Positions 15,615 to 23,753 of a stretch of 29,713 bases of DNA are shown piece after piece. The stretch is from REEB481 sp964586595. GTDB taxonomy: Bacteria; Bacteroidota; Bacteroidia; NS11-12g; UBA955. The notes below the pieces were generated by a model that ran no database searches, was not told the origin of the DNA, and saw only the letters and a list, made by a program, of their open reading frames with translations. A program made the translations under genes and the position numbers. Position 1 is the first letter of the stretch. Every line of letters begins with the position of its first letter. Location of the stretch: the NCBI GenBank assembly GCA_964586595.1, contig CAZPHB010000026.1:1-29713 (forward strand). Direction: 5' to 3'.

Positions 15615-17390
15615 TCAGGAAACCTGCATGGCGTGCAGCCGCGCATACGCTCCTCCTGCTTCCAGCAGCGTTTCATGTGTTCCCTGCTCGAGCAAACGTC
15701 CGTCTTTGAGCACCACAATATGGTCGGCATGCATCACCCCATGCACCCTGTGGCTGATGATGATGGCGGTTTTGTCGCGCAAGGCCTGTTTCAGGTTGGC
15801 GATGATGTTGGCTTCGGCCTGTGCGTCCACCGCGCTGAGGCAATCGTCCAGCAAGATGAGCTCCGGATCCGCGGCGAGCGCCCGCGCAATGGCAACCCGT
15901 TGTTTCTGCCCCCCCGAAAGGGTTACACCGCGTTCGCCGAGCATGGTCTGATAACCTTGCGGAAATCGCATGATGTCGTCGTGGATGCCTGCCATACGCG
16001 CTGCATGTTCGATGCGTTCCTGCGTGGCCACCTTGGCATCCAGCCCAAAGGCGATGTTGTCGAAGATGCTTTCCGAAAACAGAAATATATCCTGCGGAAC
16101 ATAACCCAGAACTTTGCGCATGCTGCCCGTTTCAAACGCATTCAGATCTGTTCCGTCCACCGTAATACGTCCTTCCTGCGGATCGTACAGGCGCATGATG
16201 AGCGCAGCCAGCGTGCTTTTGCCGGAACCCGTTTGTCCCAACACACCCAGCGTGCTGCCCCGGGGAATGTTCAGGCTGATGTGTTCCAACGCCGGCTGTT
16301 CTTTGTCGGGATAGGTGAACGTAACATCCTTGAGTTCCATCCGATCGTGAAACCCGAACGGAATGCCCGTTCCAGGCGCCAGGGGTTCTGCTTCGCGCAT
16401 GAACTCATTGATGCGTCCCTGACTCACGGCGGCACGCTGCACCAGTGCGGTCACCCAGCCCAGCGAGGCCATAGGCCAGATGAGCATGTTCAGGTAAATC
16501 AGAAATTCAGCAATGTTTCCATAGGTGAAGGTACCCGCCGCTACGGCATTCCCGCCCAGGTAAACCACCAGCAGGGTGCTGATGCCCACCAGCAACATCA
16601 TCAAAGGAAAAAAGGCGGCCTGGGCGCGGGCCAGACTCATCTGGTGCGCATAATACGCATCTGTTTCTTCATAAAAAGCACTGCGGAAACGGCCTTCTGC
16701 CCCAAACGACTTGATGACGCGAATGCCTGAAAAGGTTTCCTGCGCAAAGGTGGTCAGCCGGCTCAGCTGTTGTTGGATCTTGGTGCTGCGCTTGTTGATG
16801 ATGATGCTCACCTTGTAAATGGAATAGCTCATCAGGGGCAAGGGCAGCAAAACGTACATGCTCAGGGTGGGATTGGTGTAAAACATGATGAGCACCACGG
16901 CCAGAAAGGTGAACAGGAAGTTCACGGTGTACATCACGGCGGGCCCCACGAACATGCGCACGTGGCCCACATCTTCGCTCATGCGCGCCATCAGGTCGCC
17001 GGTGAAGTTTCTGCGGAAGAAGGCCAATGGCAGCCGCTGGTATTTGCGGAAAAGGTCGTTCTTCAGGTCGTATTCCACATAACGCGACATGTTGATGATG
17101 TACTGACGCATCAGGTACATGAAGAAGCCCCGCAACACCGCAGCCAACAGGATGAGGCCTGCAAAAACCAGGGCTGTGCGCACGGCATCCCATTCCAGCA
17201 GTTCGAAGCCGGGATGATGCTGCACCATTCCGGCCAAACGCACCCGCTCTGCAGTTTCATCAAAACCCATGCGCACCAGCATGGGCACATACACCGCAGC
17301 AATATTGGAAAGGATGACGAAAAAGATGCCTGGCAACAGCCGCCACAGGTAACGTTTCAGGTAAGGCTTTAATCCGGATAATTCACGCAC
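15615..17390 (-). CDS. ABC exporter half-transporter, permease fused to ATPase, with degenerate Walker B
   Basis: A 591-residue protein with a six-helix type I exporter membrane domain (about 15-320) and a nucleotide-binding domain: Walker A LGQTGSGKST (384-393), signature VTLSGGQKQR, Walker B LILLDD, H-loop ISHRV. The residue following the Walker B Asp is Asp516 (GAC GAT at 15843-15848) where functional sites have Glu. That is the hallmark of the degenerate half of heterodimeric exporters (TM287, BmrC and MdlA types). The start is a GTG, with no in-frame ATG near it; CACCTTTG lies 7 bases upstream (17398-17405). It is a single gene divergent from leucine dehydrogenase. Substrate unknown: lipid or drug export is the family norm. 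Confidence 0.85.
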   Translation of the reverse strand: MRELSGLKPYLKRYLWRLLPGIFFVILSNIAAVYVPMLVRMGFDETAERVRLAGMVQHHPGFELLEWDAVRTALVFAGLILLAAVLRGFFMYLMRQYIINMSRYVEYDLKNDLFRKYQRLPLAFFRRNFTGDLMARMSEDVGHVRMFVGPAVMYTVNFLFTFLAVVLIMFYTNPTLSMYVLLPLPLMSYSIYKVSIIINKRSTKIQQQLSRLTTFAQETFSGIRVIKSFGAEGRFRSAFYEETDAYYAHQMSLARAQAAFFPLMMLLVGISTLLVVYLGGNAVAAGTFTYGNIAEFLIYLNMLIWPMASLGWVTALVQRAAVSQGRINEFMREAEPLAPGTGIPFGFHDRMELKDVTFTYPDKEQPALEHISLNIPRGSTLGVLGQTGSGKSTLAALIMRLYDPQEGRITVDGTDLNAFETGSMRKVLGYVPQDIFLFSESIFDNIAFGLDAKVATQERIEHAARMAGIHDDIMRFPQGYQTMLGERGVTLSGGQKQRVAIARALAADPELILLDDCLSAVDAQAEANIIANLKQALRDKTAIIISHRVHGVMHADHIVVLKDGRLLEQGTHETLLEAGGAYARLHAMQVS

Positions 17391-17481
17391 GGTACTGCAA
17401 AGGTGCCGCCAAGTTGCGGAATAAGTGAAATCAGGGGTGATTTTTGATTTAAAACCTTGATTATCAATACTTTAACAAAGA

Positions 17482-17512
17482 TTGGTGCAACTTATGAAAA
17501 GCCTTACCTTTG
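17482..17512 (+). promoter_or_regulatory. Promoter of leucine dehydrogenase (TTG-N20-TACCTTTG)
   Basis: TTG at 17482-17484 and TACCTTTG at 17505-17512, spacing 20 bases, match the Bacteroidota -33/-7 consensus. The ATG is at 17527, so the leader is expected to be under ten bases. Confidence 0.7.
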
Positions 17513-17526
17513 CAGCCGTTTAAAAC

Positions 17527-18630
17527 ATGACCCAAACCCAAGGAAGTGCCGTTACAGAAACCTCATTTGATCTGTTCGGCAGGCTCGAAAACACAGGTCA
17601 CGAACAGGTAGTATTCTGCCAGGACAAAGCCTCCGGTCTTAAGGCGCTGATTGCCATCCACAACACCGTACTCGGCCCCGGTTTGGGCGGTACCCGCATG
17701 TGGAAGTACAGCACCGAAGCGGAAGCCCTGAACGATGTGTTGCGCCTGTCGCGGGGAATGACCTACAAAGCCAGCATAGCCGGCCTGAATCTTGGTGGCG
17801 CCAAAGCCGTAATCATCGGCGATGCCAACCATCAGAAATCAGAAGCCCTGATGCGCAAATTCGGTCGCTTCGTGGAAAACCTGAACGGCAAGTACATCAC
17901 TGCCGAAGACGTAGGCACAACCACCCGCGACATGGAATATGTGAATATGGAAACCGACCACGTGGTTGGTTTGCCGGAAGCCATGGGCGGCGGTGGTGAT
18001 CCTTCTCCGGTAACCGCATACGGCGTTTACATGGGCATGAAGGCTTCGGCCAAACAAGCCTGGGGCAACGACAGCCTGAACGGGAAAACCGTAGCCGTGC
18101 AAGGCATTGGCAAGGTAGGCATGCATCTGCTGGAACACCTGCATCAAGAAGGTGCGAAACTGATTGTTTCCGACATCAACGCCGACAACCTGAAGCACGC
18201 TGCCGCCACCTACGGAGCTACCGTGGTGAACGGTGATGAAATCTTCGACCAAAATGCTGACATCTTCGCACCCTGCGCCCTCGGCGCTGTGCTGAACAGC
18301 AAAAACATCGAACGATTGAAGTGCCAGATCATCGCAGGTGCCGCCAACAACCAGTTGGAAGACGAAACCGTGCATGGCAACCTGGTGCGCAGCAAAGGCA
18401 TGATCTACGCCCCTGACTTCGTGATCAACGCCGGCGGACTGATCAACGTGTACAGCGAATACACCGGTTATGTGCGGGAATTGGCGATGGCTCAGACCGA
18501 AAACATCTACCATACCATTCTGAACATCTACAAACGCGCTGCAGATCGCAACATCAACAACCAGCTCGCCGCCATTGAACTGGCAGAACAGCGCATCCAC
18601 GACATGATGCTGGTGAAATCCACCTATTAA
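17527..18630 (+). CDS. ldh: Leucine dehydrogenase (Glu/Leu/Phe/Val dehydrogenase family)
   Basis: A 367-residue NAD-dependent amino-acid dehydrogenase that deaminates branched-chain amino acids to 2-oxo acids. The substrate-binding region includes GPGLGGTRMW (50-59), MTYK (Lys81) and GGAKAV (Lys93), the pair of lysines used in leucine dehydrogenases; TAEDVGTT supplies the catalytic Asp (about residue 128). The Rossmann motif GIGKVGMHL follows near 188. Length fits leucine dehydrogenase. It has its own promoter with a very short leader, a strong terminator 26 bases after its stop, and no operon partner. Leucine and valine specificity cannot be separated by eye. Confidence 0.9.
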   Translation: MTQTQGSAVTETSFDLFGRLENTGHEQVVFCQDKASGLKALIAIHNTVLGPGLGGTRMWKYSTEAEALNDVLRLSRGMTYKASIAGLNLGGAKAVIIGDANHQKSEALMRKFGRFVENLNGKYITAEDVGTTTRDMEYVNMETDHVVGLPEAMGGGGDPSPVTAYGVYMGMKASAKQAWGNDSLNGKTVAVQGIGKVGMHLLEHLHQEGAKLIVSDINADNLKHAAATYGATVVNGDEIFDQNADIFAPCALGAVLNSKNIERLKCQIIAGAANNQLEDETVHGNLVRSKGMIYAPDFVINAGGLINVYSEYTGYVRELAMAQTENIYHTILNIYKRAADRNINNQLAAIELAEQRIHDMMLVKSTY

Positions 18631-18656
18631 GCATCTATTTCCAGAACAAACCAACG

Positions 18657-18686
18657 AACCCTGAAGCGCATGCTTCAGGGTTTTTT
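18657..18686 (+). terminator. Rho-independent terminator after leucine dehydrogenase
   Basis: A perfect 9-bp stem (CCCTGAAGC and GCTTCAGGG) with a GCAT loop at 18659-18680 is preceded by AA and followed by TTTTTT (18681-18686). It ends the leucine dehydrogenase transcript 30 bases before the next gene starts. Confidence 0.85.
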
Positions 18687-18715
18687 AATGCCTGTACTTT
18701 CCTAATTTGCGCCCC

Positions 18716-20233
18716 ATGCCTGCGCTACGCAAAGACAAAGCCTCGCTGCTCTGGCTTCCCCTGGGCAGCCTGCTCTTTCTGCTCATTGACGGAGGCCGTG
18801 GCTGGCCCGAAGGCGGGCAAGACAGCTGGAACCATTTCCTCTACGGACGCTGGGCTTTTCAACATCCCGAACTGTTTCTGGACCAGTGGGGAAAACCATT
18901 GTACACCTTGCTCATCAGCCTGCCGGCGCAGCTGGGTTTTCATGCGGTGCTGTATTTCAACATCGCCTGTACCCTGCTCAGCGGCTGGATCATGTATCGC
19001 TTTGCGCTGCAGCTGTACTGGAAACATCCATGGCTGGCGTATCCACTAACCTGGTTCACGCCTGTACTTTTCGGCAATACCGTTTCTGCACTCACCGAAC
19101 CCCTGAATGCGCTGCTGGTGGCCTTGGTGCTTTTGCTCTTTGCTTCGGACAGAAAAACTTCCGCCCTGCTCGTCGCTTCATTATTGCCTTTGGTGCGCAG
19201 CGAAGGCTATGTGCTTATTGCTGCCATTGCCTGCTACCTGTTGCTCACAAGAAGCTGGCGCCTGATTCCTTACCTGACTGCGGGAACCCTGCTGTTGGCC
19301 ATAGCCGGTGGTATTGGATCCGCCGACCCGCTTTGGATCATCCACAGCAATCCTTATTTGCGCTTTGACGCCGAAACGCGCTGGCATCCGGGCAGCGGCT
19401 CTTTCTTCCATTACCTGCACCAGCAGCGGCTCATCACCGGTACCGCCGGACTGATTTTGGCCATGGGCGGATGGCTCGCCTCTGCCCTGGTGCTCGGCGA
19501 GAAAACACCCTTGGGCAGGTTGCCTGTGCGCTTCAGAAAACGCCTTTCCGGAAATCCGGAACAAGCGCGGCTGGTTTTGCTGCTGGCCGGCGGCATGGCC
19601 TGTGCTTATTTTCTGGCGCATTCGTATTTGTGGTGGAGCGGCAGCATGGGCTCACACGGACTGCTCCGTGTTTTTGCCGTCATCGTGCCCTGCTTCGCAG
19701 CAGCGCAACACTTCCTGCTGCACCTGCTGTCCGGGCTTCCGAAGATGAACAAAATCCTGCCGCCATTCTTTTTGGCAGGCAGCGTTCTGTTGGGCTGGAA
19801 CGCCTATCATACCGCCAATTACGCGATGCCCTGGGATTTGCGTAAAACATCCATTCCCGTGCCACCGCAGGCCAACACCGTGCACCAAAGCATGGCCTGG
19901 CTGAAGTCAAAGAAACTGGATCAGCGGGTACTCGTCCATCAGCTTCCCTACATCAATGTGCGTTTTGGCCTGGATCAATGGGCAAAACCTGAACAGGCCA
20001 GAACGTTCTTCATCTGGAGCATTGACTGGCGCGACAACTTCACGCGCGATTGGATGCCCGTAGGAAGCATTGTGCTGTACGACGGATACCACGCAGGCCG
20101 CGATGGCTTCCTGCCAAAAGACAGCATCATGAACAGCAAACGCTACGCGCTGTTGCACCACGAACCCTATACGGATGAAGCCGGGAAACCAAATCCGCAG
20201 TTTGACGTGTGGCTGTTTGAGAAGCAGCGCTGA
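18716..20233 (+). CDS. Multi-pass membrane protein, GT-C glycosyltransferase-like
   Basis: A protein of about 505 residues with roughly ten membrane helices. The first external loop contains an acidic motif (GGQDSWNHFLYGRWAF) where GT-C glycosyltransferases carry their catalytic Asp, and a C-terminal soluble part of about 130 residues follows the last helix (VPPQANTVHQSMAWLKSKK; VGSIVLYDGYHAG). This layout resembles Bacteroidota mannosyltransferase-like proteins that use a lipid-linked sugar donor. I chose the ATG at 18716 rather than an upstream TTG. It follows a terminator and converges with the dehydrogenase gene 8 bases downstream. Donor and acceptor are unknown. Confidence 0.6.
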   Translation: MPALRKDKASLLWLPLGSLLFLLIDGGRGWPEGGQDSWNHFLYGRWAFQHPELFLDQWGKPLYTLLISLPAQLGFHAVLYFNIACTLLSGWIMYRFALQLYWKHPWLAYPLTWFTPVLFGNTVSALTEPLNALLVALVLLLFASDRKTSALLVASLLPLVRSEGYVLIAAIACYLLLTRSWRLIPYLTAGTLLLAIAGGIGSADPLWIIHSNPYLRFDAETRWHPGSGSFFHYLHQQRLITGTAGLILAMGGWLASALVLGEKTPLGRLPVRFRKRLSGNPEQARLVLLLAGGMACAYFLAHSYLWWSGSMGSHGLLRVFAVIVPCFAAAQHFLLHLLSGLPKMNKILPPFFLAGSVLLGWNAYHTANYAMPWDLRKTSIPVPPQANTVHQSMAWLKSKKLDQRVLVHQLPYINVRFGLDQWAKPEQARTFFIWSIDWRDNFTRDWMPVGSIVLYDGYHAGRDGFLPKDSIMNSKRYALLHHEPYTDEAGKPNPQFDVWLFEKQR

Positions 20234-20244
20234 AGCGCCTTTTA
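20227..20244. terminator. Weak hairpin between convergent genes
   Basis: GCGC at 20227-20230 pairs with GCGC at 20235-20238 around a TGAA loop, followed on the plus strand by CTTTTA. The plus-strand stop codon lies inside the hairpin. It could help termination of the two convergent genes, but the stem is only four pairs. Confidence 0.2.
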
Positions 20245-21084
20245 TTGGTCGAAAGAAGTATCCGCTGCGCGGGATTCCCAGGCGGCGATGTCGGCTTCCA
20301 GCTGCTTCATCTTCGCCCGAAAGCCTTCAATGGCCAGCGGACCTAAAGGCAGATGCAAGGGCGGATGCTCGGAAGCAGCAGCTTCCATAATCACCTGCGC
20401 GGCTTTGTGGGGGTCGCCCGGCTGTTGTCCGTTGTAGCCCTGAATCTGGGCGATGCGCACACCGGCGGTTTCTTGGTATTCAGACATGATTCGGCGCGTG
20501 CGTATGGAACTGCTTCCGGCCCAGGCCGTGCGGAAAGGTCCGGGTTCCACCAGCATCACGCGGATGCCGAAAGGCTGTAATTCCTGCGCCATGGCCTCGC
20601 TCATGCCTTCCAGCGCGAACTTGCTGGCGTTGTAGATGCCCAATCCATTGGTTCCGCGGAAACCCGCGATGGAACTGATCTGGATGATGCAGCCACTGCG
20701 CTGCTTCCGCATCGAAGGAATGAGTGCCTGACACATCGCCAAGGCGCCGAAGAAATTCGTTTCCATCTGCGCGCGGGCTTCATCCATATCGGTCTCTTCG
20801 ATGGCGCCGAACAAGCCATAGCCGGCGTTGTTCACCAGCACGTCGATGCGTCCGTATTCGGATAACAACGCATCAACCTGTTGCTGCACCGAAGCATGTT
20901 GATTTACGTCGAGCAGCACACCGCGGGTGAATCCCGGCCGAATGGCTTCATACGCCGCAATCTGATCTTCCCTGCGCAAAGTGCCCAACGCCAAATGCCC
21001 GGCCTGTGCCACTGCCGCTGCCAAAGCCCTTCCCAATCCCCCGGAAACTCCGGTAATCAGCCATACCTGCTGCCCTGTGTTCAT
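20242..21084 (-). CDS. Short-chain dehydrogenase/reductase (SDR family)
   Basis: A 280-residue classical SDR oxidoreductase. The ATG at 21084 (MNTGQQVWLITG) is preferred to one 90 bases upstream because the Rossmann fold starts there. Visible motifs: TGVSGGLG (11-18) for cofactor binding, NNAG (85-88), Ser in ISSIAG (about 137-138), and the catalytic YNASK (Tyr151, Lys155). The C-terminus carries a family-specific LVEPGPFRTAWAG stretch. It reduces or oxidises a carbonyl or alcohol using NAD(P)H. The substrate is unknown. It is a single minus-strand gene followed at its start side by the repeat arrays. Confidence 0.88.
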   Translation of the reverse strand: MNTGQQVWLITGVSGGLGRALAAAVAQAGHLALGTLRREDQIAAYEAIRPGFTRGVLLDVNQHASVQQQVDALLSEYGRIDVLVNNAGYGLFGAIEETDMDEARAQMETNFFGALAMCQALIPSMRKQRSGCIIQISSIAGFRGTNGLGIYNASKFALEGMSEAMAQELQPFGIRVMLVEPGPFRTAWAGSSSIRTRRIMSEYQETAGVRIAQIQGYNGQQPGDPHKAAQVIMEAAASEHPPLHLPLGPLAIEGFRAKMKQLEADIAAWESRAADTSFDQ

Positions 21085-21146
21085 GCGGGTGCAAAGAAAA
21101 TCAATATTCCTGAGCCGCCACAGCGGGAAAAGCGGTGCGCGGAGTG

Positions 21147-21175
21147 GCATGGTGGGTGAGGCTCTCCAAGCCACT
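21147..21175. repeat. Degenerate half-copy preceding the 69-bp array
   Basis: This stretch resembles the second half of the 69-bp unit (GGTGGGTGAGGCTCTCCAAG, with Gly-Ala-type drift), ending where the first full unit begins. Confidence 0.55.
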
Positions 21176-21468
21176 ACTGCGGATTATGAAATGATTTAAG
21201 CGCGCTGGCTTAGCGTAATGGTGGCTGAGGCTCCCGAAGCCATCACTGCGGATTATGAAATGATTTAAGCGCGCTGGCTTAGCGTAATGGTGGCTGAGGN
21301 NNNNNNNNNNNNNNNNNNNNNNNNNNNNNNNNNNNNNNNNNNNNNNNNNNNNNNNNNNNNNNNNNNNNNNNNNNNNNNNNNNNNNNNNNNNNNNNNNNNA
21401 CTGCGGATTATGAAATGATTTAAGCGCGCTGGCTTAGCGTAATGGTGGCTGAGGCTCCCGAAGCCATC
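21176..21468. repeat. 69-bp tandem repeat array interrupted by the gap
   Basis: Full units start at 21176, 21245 (cut by the gap) and 21400; the visible copies are identical. Each unit starts ACTGCGGATTATG and includes the core GGTGGCTGAGGC, three bases, CGAAGCC. There are no unique spacers, so it is not a CRISPR array. The true copy number is hidden by the gap. Confidence 0.9.
21300..21399. other. 100-N assembly gap
   Basis: Exactly 100 N lie inside the 69-bp array. The length is the convention for a gap of unknown size; the distance between flanking units (155 bases) is not a multiple of 69, so the gap length is not real. Confidence 0.98.
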
Positions 21469-21488
21469 ATCACACAAATTCCCATTTG

Positions 21489-21660
21489 GGTAGGCTTCGA
21501 GTGCCTCAGCCACCGGGGTGATTTCCCTCCGTTACGGTGGACTTCGAGTGCCTCAGCCACCGGGGTAATCTCCCTCCGTTACGGTGGACTTCGAGTGCCT
21601 CAGCCACCGGGGTATTCTCCCTCCGTTACGGTAGGCTTCGAGTGCCTCAGCCACCGGGGT
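21489..21660. repeat. 47-bp tandem repeat array, opposite in orientation to the 69-bp array
   Basis: Four units start at 21489, 21536, 21583 and 21630, at an exact 47-base period, with small changes (GGTAGGC/GGTGGAC, GGTGAT/GGTAAT/GGTATT). A degenerate fifth core lies near 21686-21702. Read on the minus strand, each unit contains GGTGGCTGAGGC, three bases, CGAAG, matching the core of the 69-bp units in the opposite orientation. Confidence 0.9.
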
Positions 21661-21784
21661 ATATGGGCTTCGTACGGTTGGGTTCGGCTTCGCTCACCCA
21701 CCGGTGAAACATAAAGTCAAAAGTGAATATCTGCGATTATTACCTATTACACCCCGCAGCAACGCGATATTTGCAATTCCCATC

Positions 21785-23599
21785 ATGGCCAGAAAAACCG
21801 ACCGCGACATCCCAAAGGCGCCCATCAACCGCAGCAACCTGATGCGGGGCATGCGCCTGTTTCGCTACATCAGCACCACAGACCGCTGGCTGTTCGCACT
21901 CGGAACCCTGTTTCTGCTGCTCACCGCTGCCACGGCCCTGCTCTTCCCCCGCCTCACCGGGAAACTGGTGGACGCGGCCATGCCCGGAAGCAACCAGGCC
22001 AGCACCCTGGAACAGCTGAAGGAAGTAGCCGTTTGGTTCGTGTACCTGTTTCTGGCGCAAGCCATATTCAGCTTCCTGCGCATCTCGCTCTACGTGCGTG
22101 TGACGGAAAACATGGTCTTCAACCTGCGCCGCGACCTGTTTCACCACCTGCTGCTGCAACCCATGAACTTCTTCACCCAAAATAGGGGCGGTGACCTGAT
22201 GAGTCGCTTCAGCGCGGACATCAGCCAGATCCAGGATACCTTCACCACCCATATTGCCATGTTCCTGCGCCAGCTGCTCATCATCGCCGGTGGCGTGGTG
22301 ATGCTGTTCTTCACCAGCATGAAACTGGCCCAACTGATGCTGCTCAGCATCCCCGTGGTGGTGGTGATTTCGCTGTTCTTCGGAAGATATATTCGTCGCA
22401 TCTCCAAGGATGTGCAGGACATGACCGGGCAGAATAACGTGATTGTGGATGAAGTAATCACCGGCATCATGAACGTGAAGAGCTTTAGTAATGAAGTGTT
22501 TGAAAAGCGTCGCTTCGGACAAAGTGCCGGGCACATCCGCAAGGAAAGCATCTATCGAGGCATGCTTCGCGGTGCCTTCTCTTCCTTCATCATCGTGTGT
22601 TTGTTTGGCGCCATGACCTGGCTGATTTATATGGGCCTGCAACTGGTGCAAAGCGGCGATATGCGCATCGGCGACATGATTCAGTTTATGTTCGTGACCG
22701 GGTTTGTGGGCGGAAGCATCGGCGGTCTGGCCGAACAGTATGTGCAGATTCAACGCACACTCGGCGCCGTGGAACGGGTATTTGACGTGATTGACCGCGA
22801 GGGCGAACCCTTAAAGTTCAGCGAAAAGCCCATCAACACACGCTACCAGGGTCATCTACAGGTGCAGCACCTCAGCTTCAGCTACCCGAACCGCGAGGTG
22901 GAAGTGCTGCAGGACGTGAGCTTTGAGGTGAAACCAGGTGAGCTGCTGGCCATCGTTGGGCCCAGCGGTTCCGGGAAAAGCACTTTGGCCTCCATCCTGC
23001 TCGGATTGTACCGTCCTACGGGCGGCCAATTGCTGATTGACGGCGTGCCTGCTTCTACCCTCGACCTGCATGAGCTGCGCAGTAATATGGCGCTGGTTCC
23101 TCAGGAAGTGATTCTGTTTGGCGGCAGCATCTACGACAACATCCGCTATGGAAGGCCTTCGGCATCGAAAGAAGAAATCATCCGCGCAGCAGAACAGGCA
23201 CATGCCCACAGCTTTATCAGCGGCTTCCCGCAAGGTTATGATACGGTGGTAGGCGACCGCGGCATTCGTTTGTCGGGCGGACAACGACAGCGTGTGGCCA
23301 TTGCCCGGGCCATCCTGAAAGATCCTTCCATCCTGGTGCTGGACGAGGCTACCAGCTCGCTGGACAGCGAGAGCGAACGATTGGTGCAGGATGCGCTGAA
23401 TACCCTGATGCACGGCCGTACCTCGGTGGTGATTGCCCACAGACTGAGCACCATCCGCAAAGCCAACCGCATCATTGTGGTGGATCAGGGCCGCGTGGTG
23501 GAACACGGAACACATGAAGAACTGATGGCGATTCCGGAAGGTTTGTACCACCGCATGTGCACCTTGCAGATGCAAAGCGGGCAATACGAGCTGGAATAA
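21785..23599 (+). CDS. ABC exporter, permease fused to ATPase (MsbA/ABCB type)
   Basis: A 604-residue exporter. The ATG at 21785 (MARKTDRDIPKAP) is preferred to one 81 bases upstream, which lies in repeat sequence. A type I exporter membrane domain (about 30-310, six helices) is followed by a nucleotide-binding domain: Walker A GPSGSGKST (392-400), signature LSGGQRQRVA, Walker B ILVLDEATSSLD with the catalytic Glu present, and H-loop IAHRLST. Unlike the exporter at 15615-17390 it has a canonical ATPase site, so it may act as a homodimer. Lipid or drug export is the family norm. It is probably transcribed alone, from just inside the repeat region. Confidence 0.9.
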   Translation: MARKTDRDIPKAPINRSNLMRGMRLFRYISTTDRWLFALGTLFLLLTAATALLFPRLTGKLVDAAMPGSNQASTLEQLKEVAVWFVYLFLAQAIFSFLRISLYVRVTENMVFNLRRDLFHHLLLQPMNFFTQNRGGDLMSRFSADISQIQDTFTTHIAMFLRQLLIIAGGVVMLFFTSMKLAQLMLLSIPVVVVISLFFGRYIRRISKDVQDMTGQNNVIVDEVITGIMNVKSFSNEVFEKRRFGQSAGHIRKESIYRGMLRGAFSSFIIVCLFGAMTWLIYMGLQLVQSGDMRIGDMIQFMFVTGFVGGSIGGLAEQYVQIQRTLGAVERVFDVIDREGEPLKFSEKPINTRYQGHLQVQHLSFSYPNREVEVLQDVSFEVKPGELLAIVGPSGSGKSTLASILLGLYRPTGGQLLIDGVPASTLDLHELRSNMALVPQEVILFGGSIYDNIRYGRPSASKEEIIRAAEQAHAHSFISGFPQGYDTVVGDRGIRLSGGQRQRVAIARAILKDPSILVLDEATSSLDSESERLVQDALNTLMHGRTSVVIAHRLSTIRKANRIIVVDQGRVVEHGTHEELMAIPEGLYHRMCTLQMQSGQYELE

Positions 23600-23753
23600 T
23601 TCCGGTTTTCGACGAAGGTCGTTGGCAGGTAAACGCTTGACACAGCAAGGGTTTTGGGGTGCTCAGGCCGGTCCAAAGTTCGGCAGCTCCGCGACCATCG
23701 CCCTCCATTTCTTCGAGAAATCAATACTTTCGCCTTCCAACCCGATGCCAGGC

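Larger units (their letters stand above)
21085..21784. other. 700-bp intergenic region with two repeat arrays and an assembly gap
   Basis: Upstream of the SDR gene (minus) and the ABC exporter (plus), this region consists almost entirely of two tandem arrays that face each other and an N run. No gene is supported; the long frames crossing it are made of repeats. Short unique flanks remain at 21085-21146 and 21705-21784. The latter carries GATATTTG, one base off the -7 consensus, upstream of the exporter ATG. Confidence 0.7.

Noticed and set aside
21265..21513. Minus-strand open frame across the N gap
   Set aside because: It is made of tandem repeat sequence and unknown residues over an arbitrary 100-N gap; not a gene.
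21147..21660. Possible CRISPR array
   Set aside because: Units are directly adjacent and identical with no unique spacers, and there are no cas genes.
21704..21784. N-terminal extension of the ABC exporter
   Set aside because: The extension lies partly in degenerate repeat sequence; the ATG at 21785 fits the family better.
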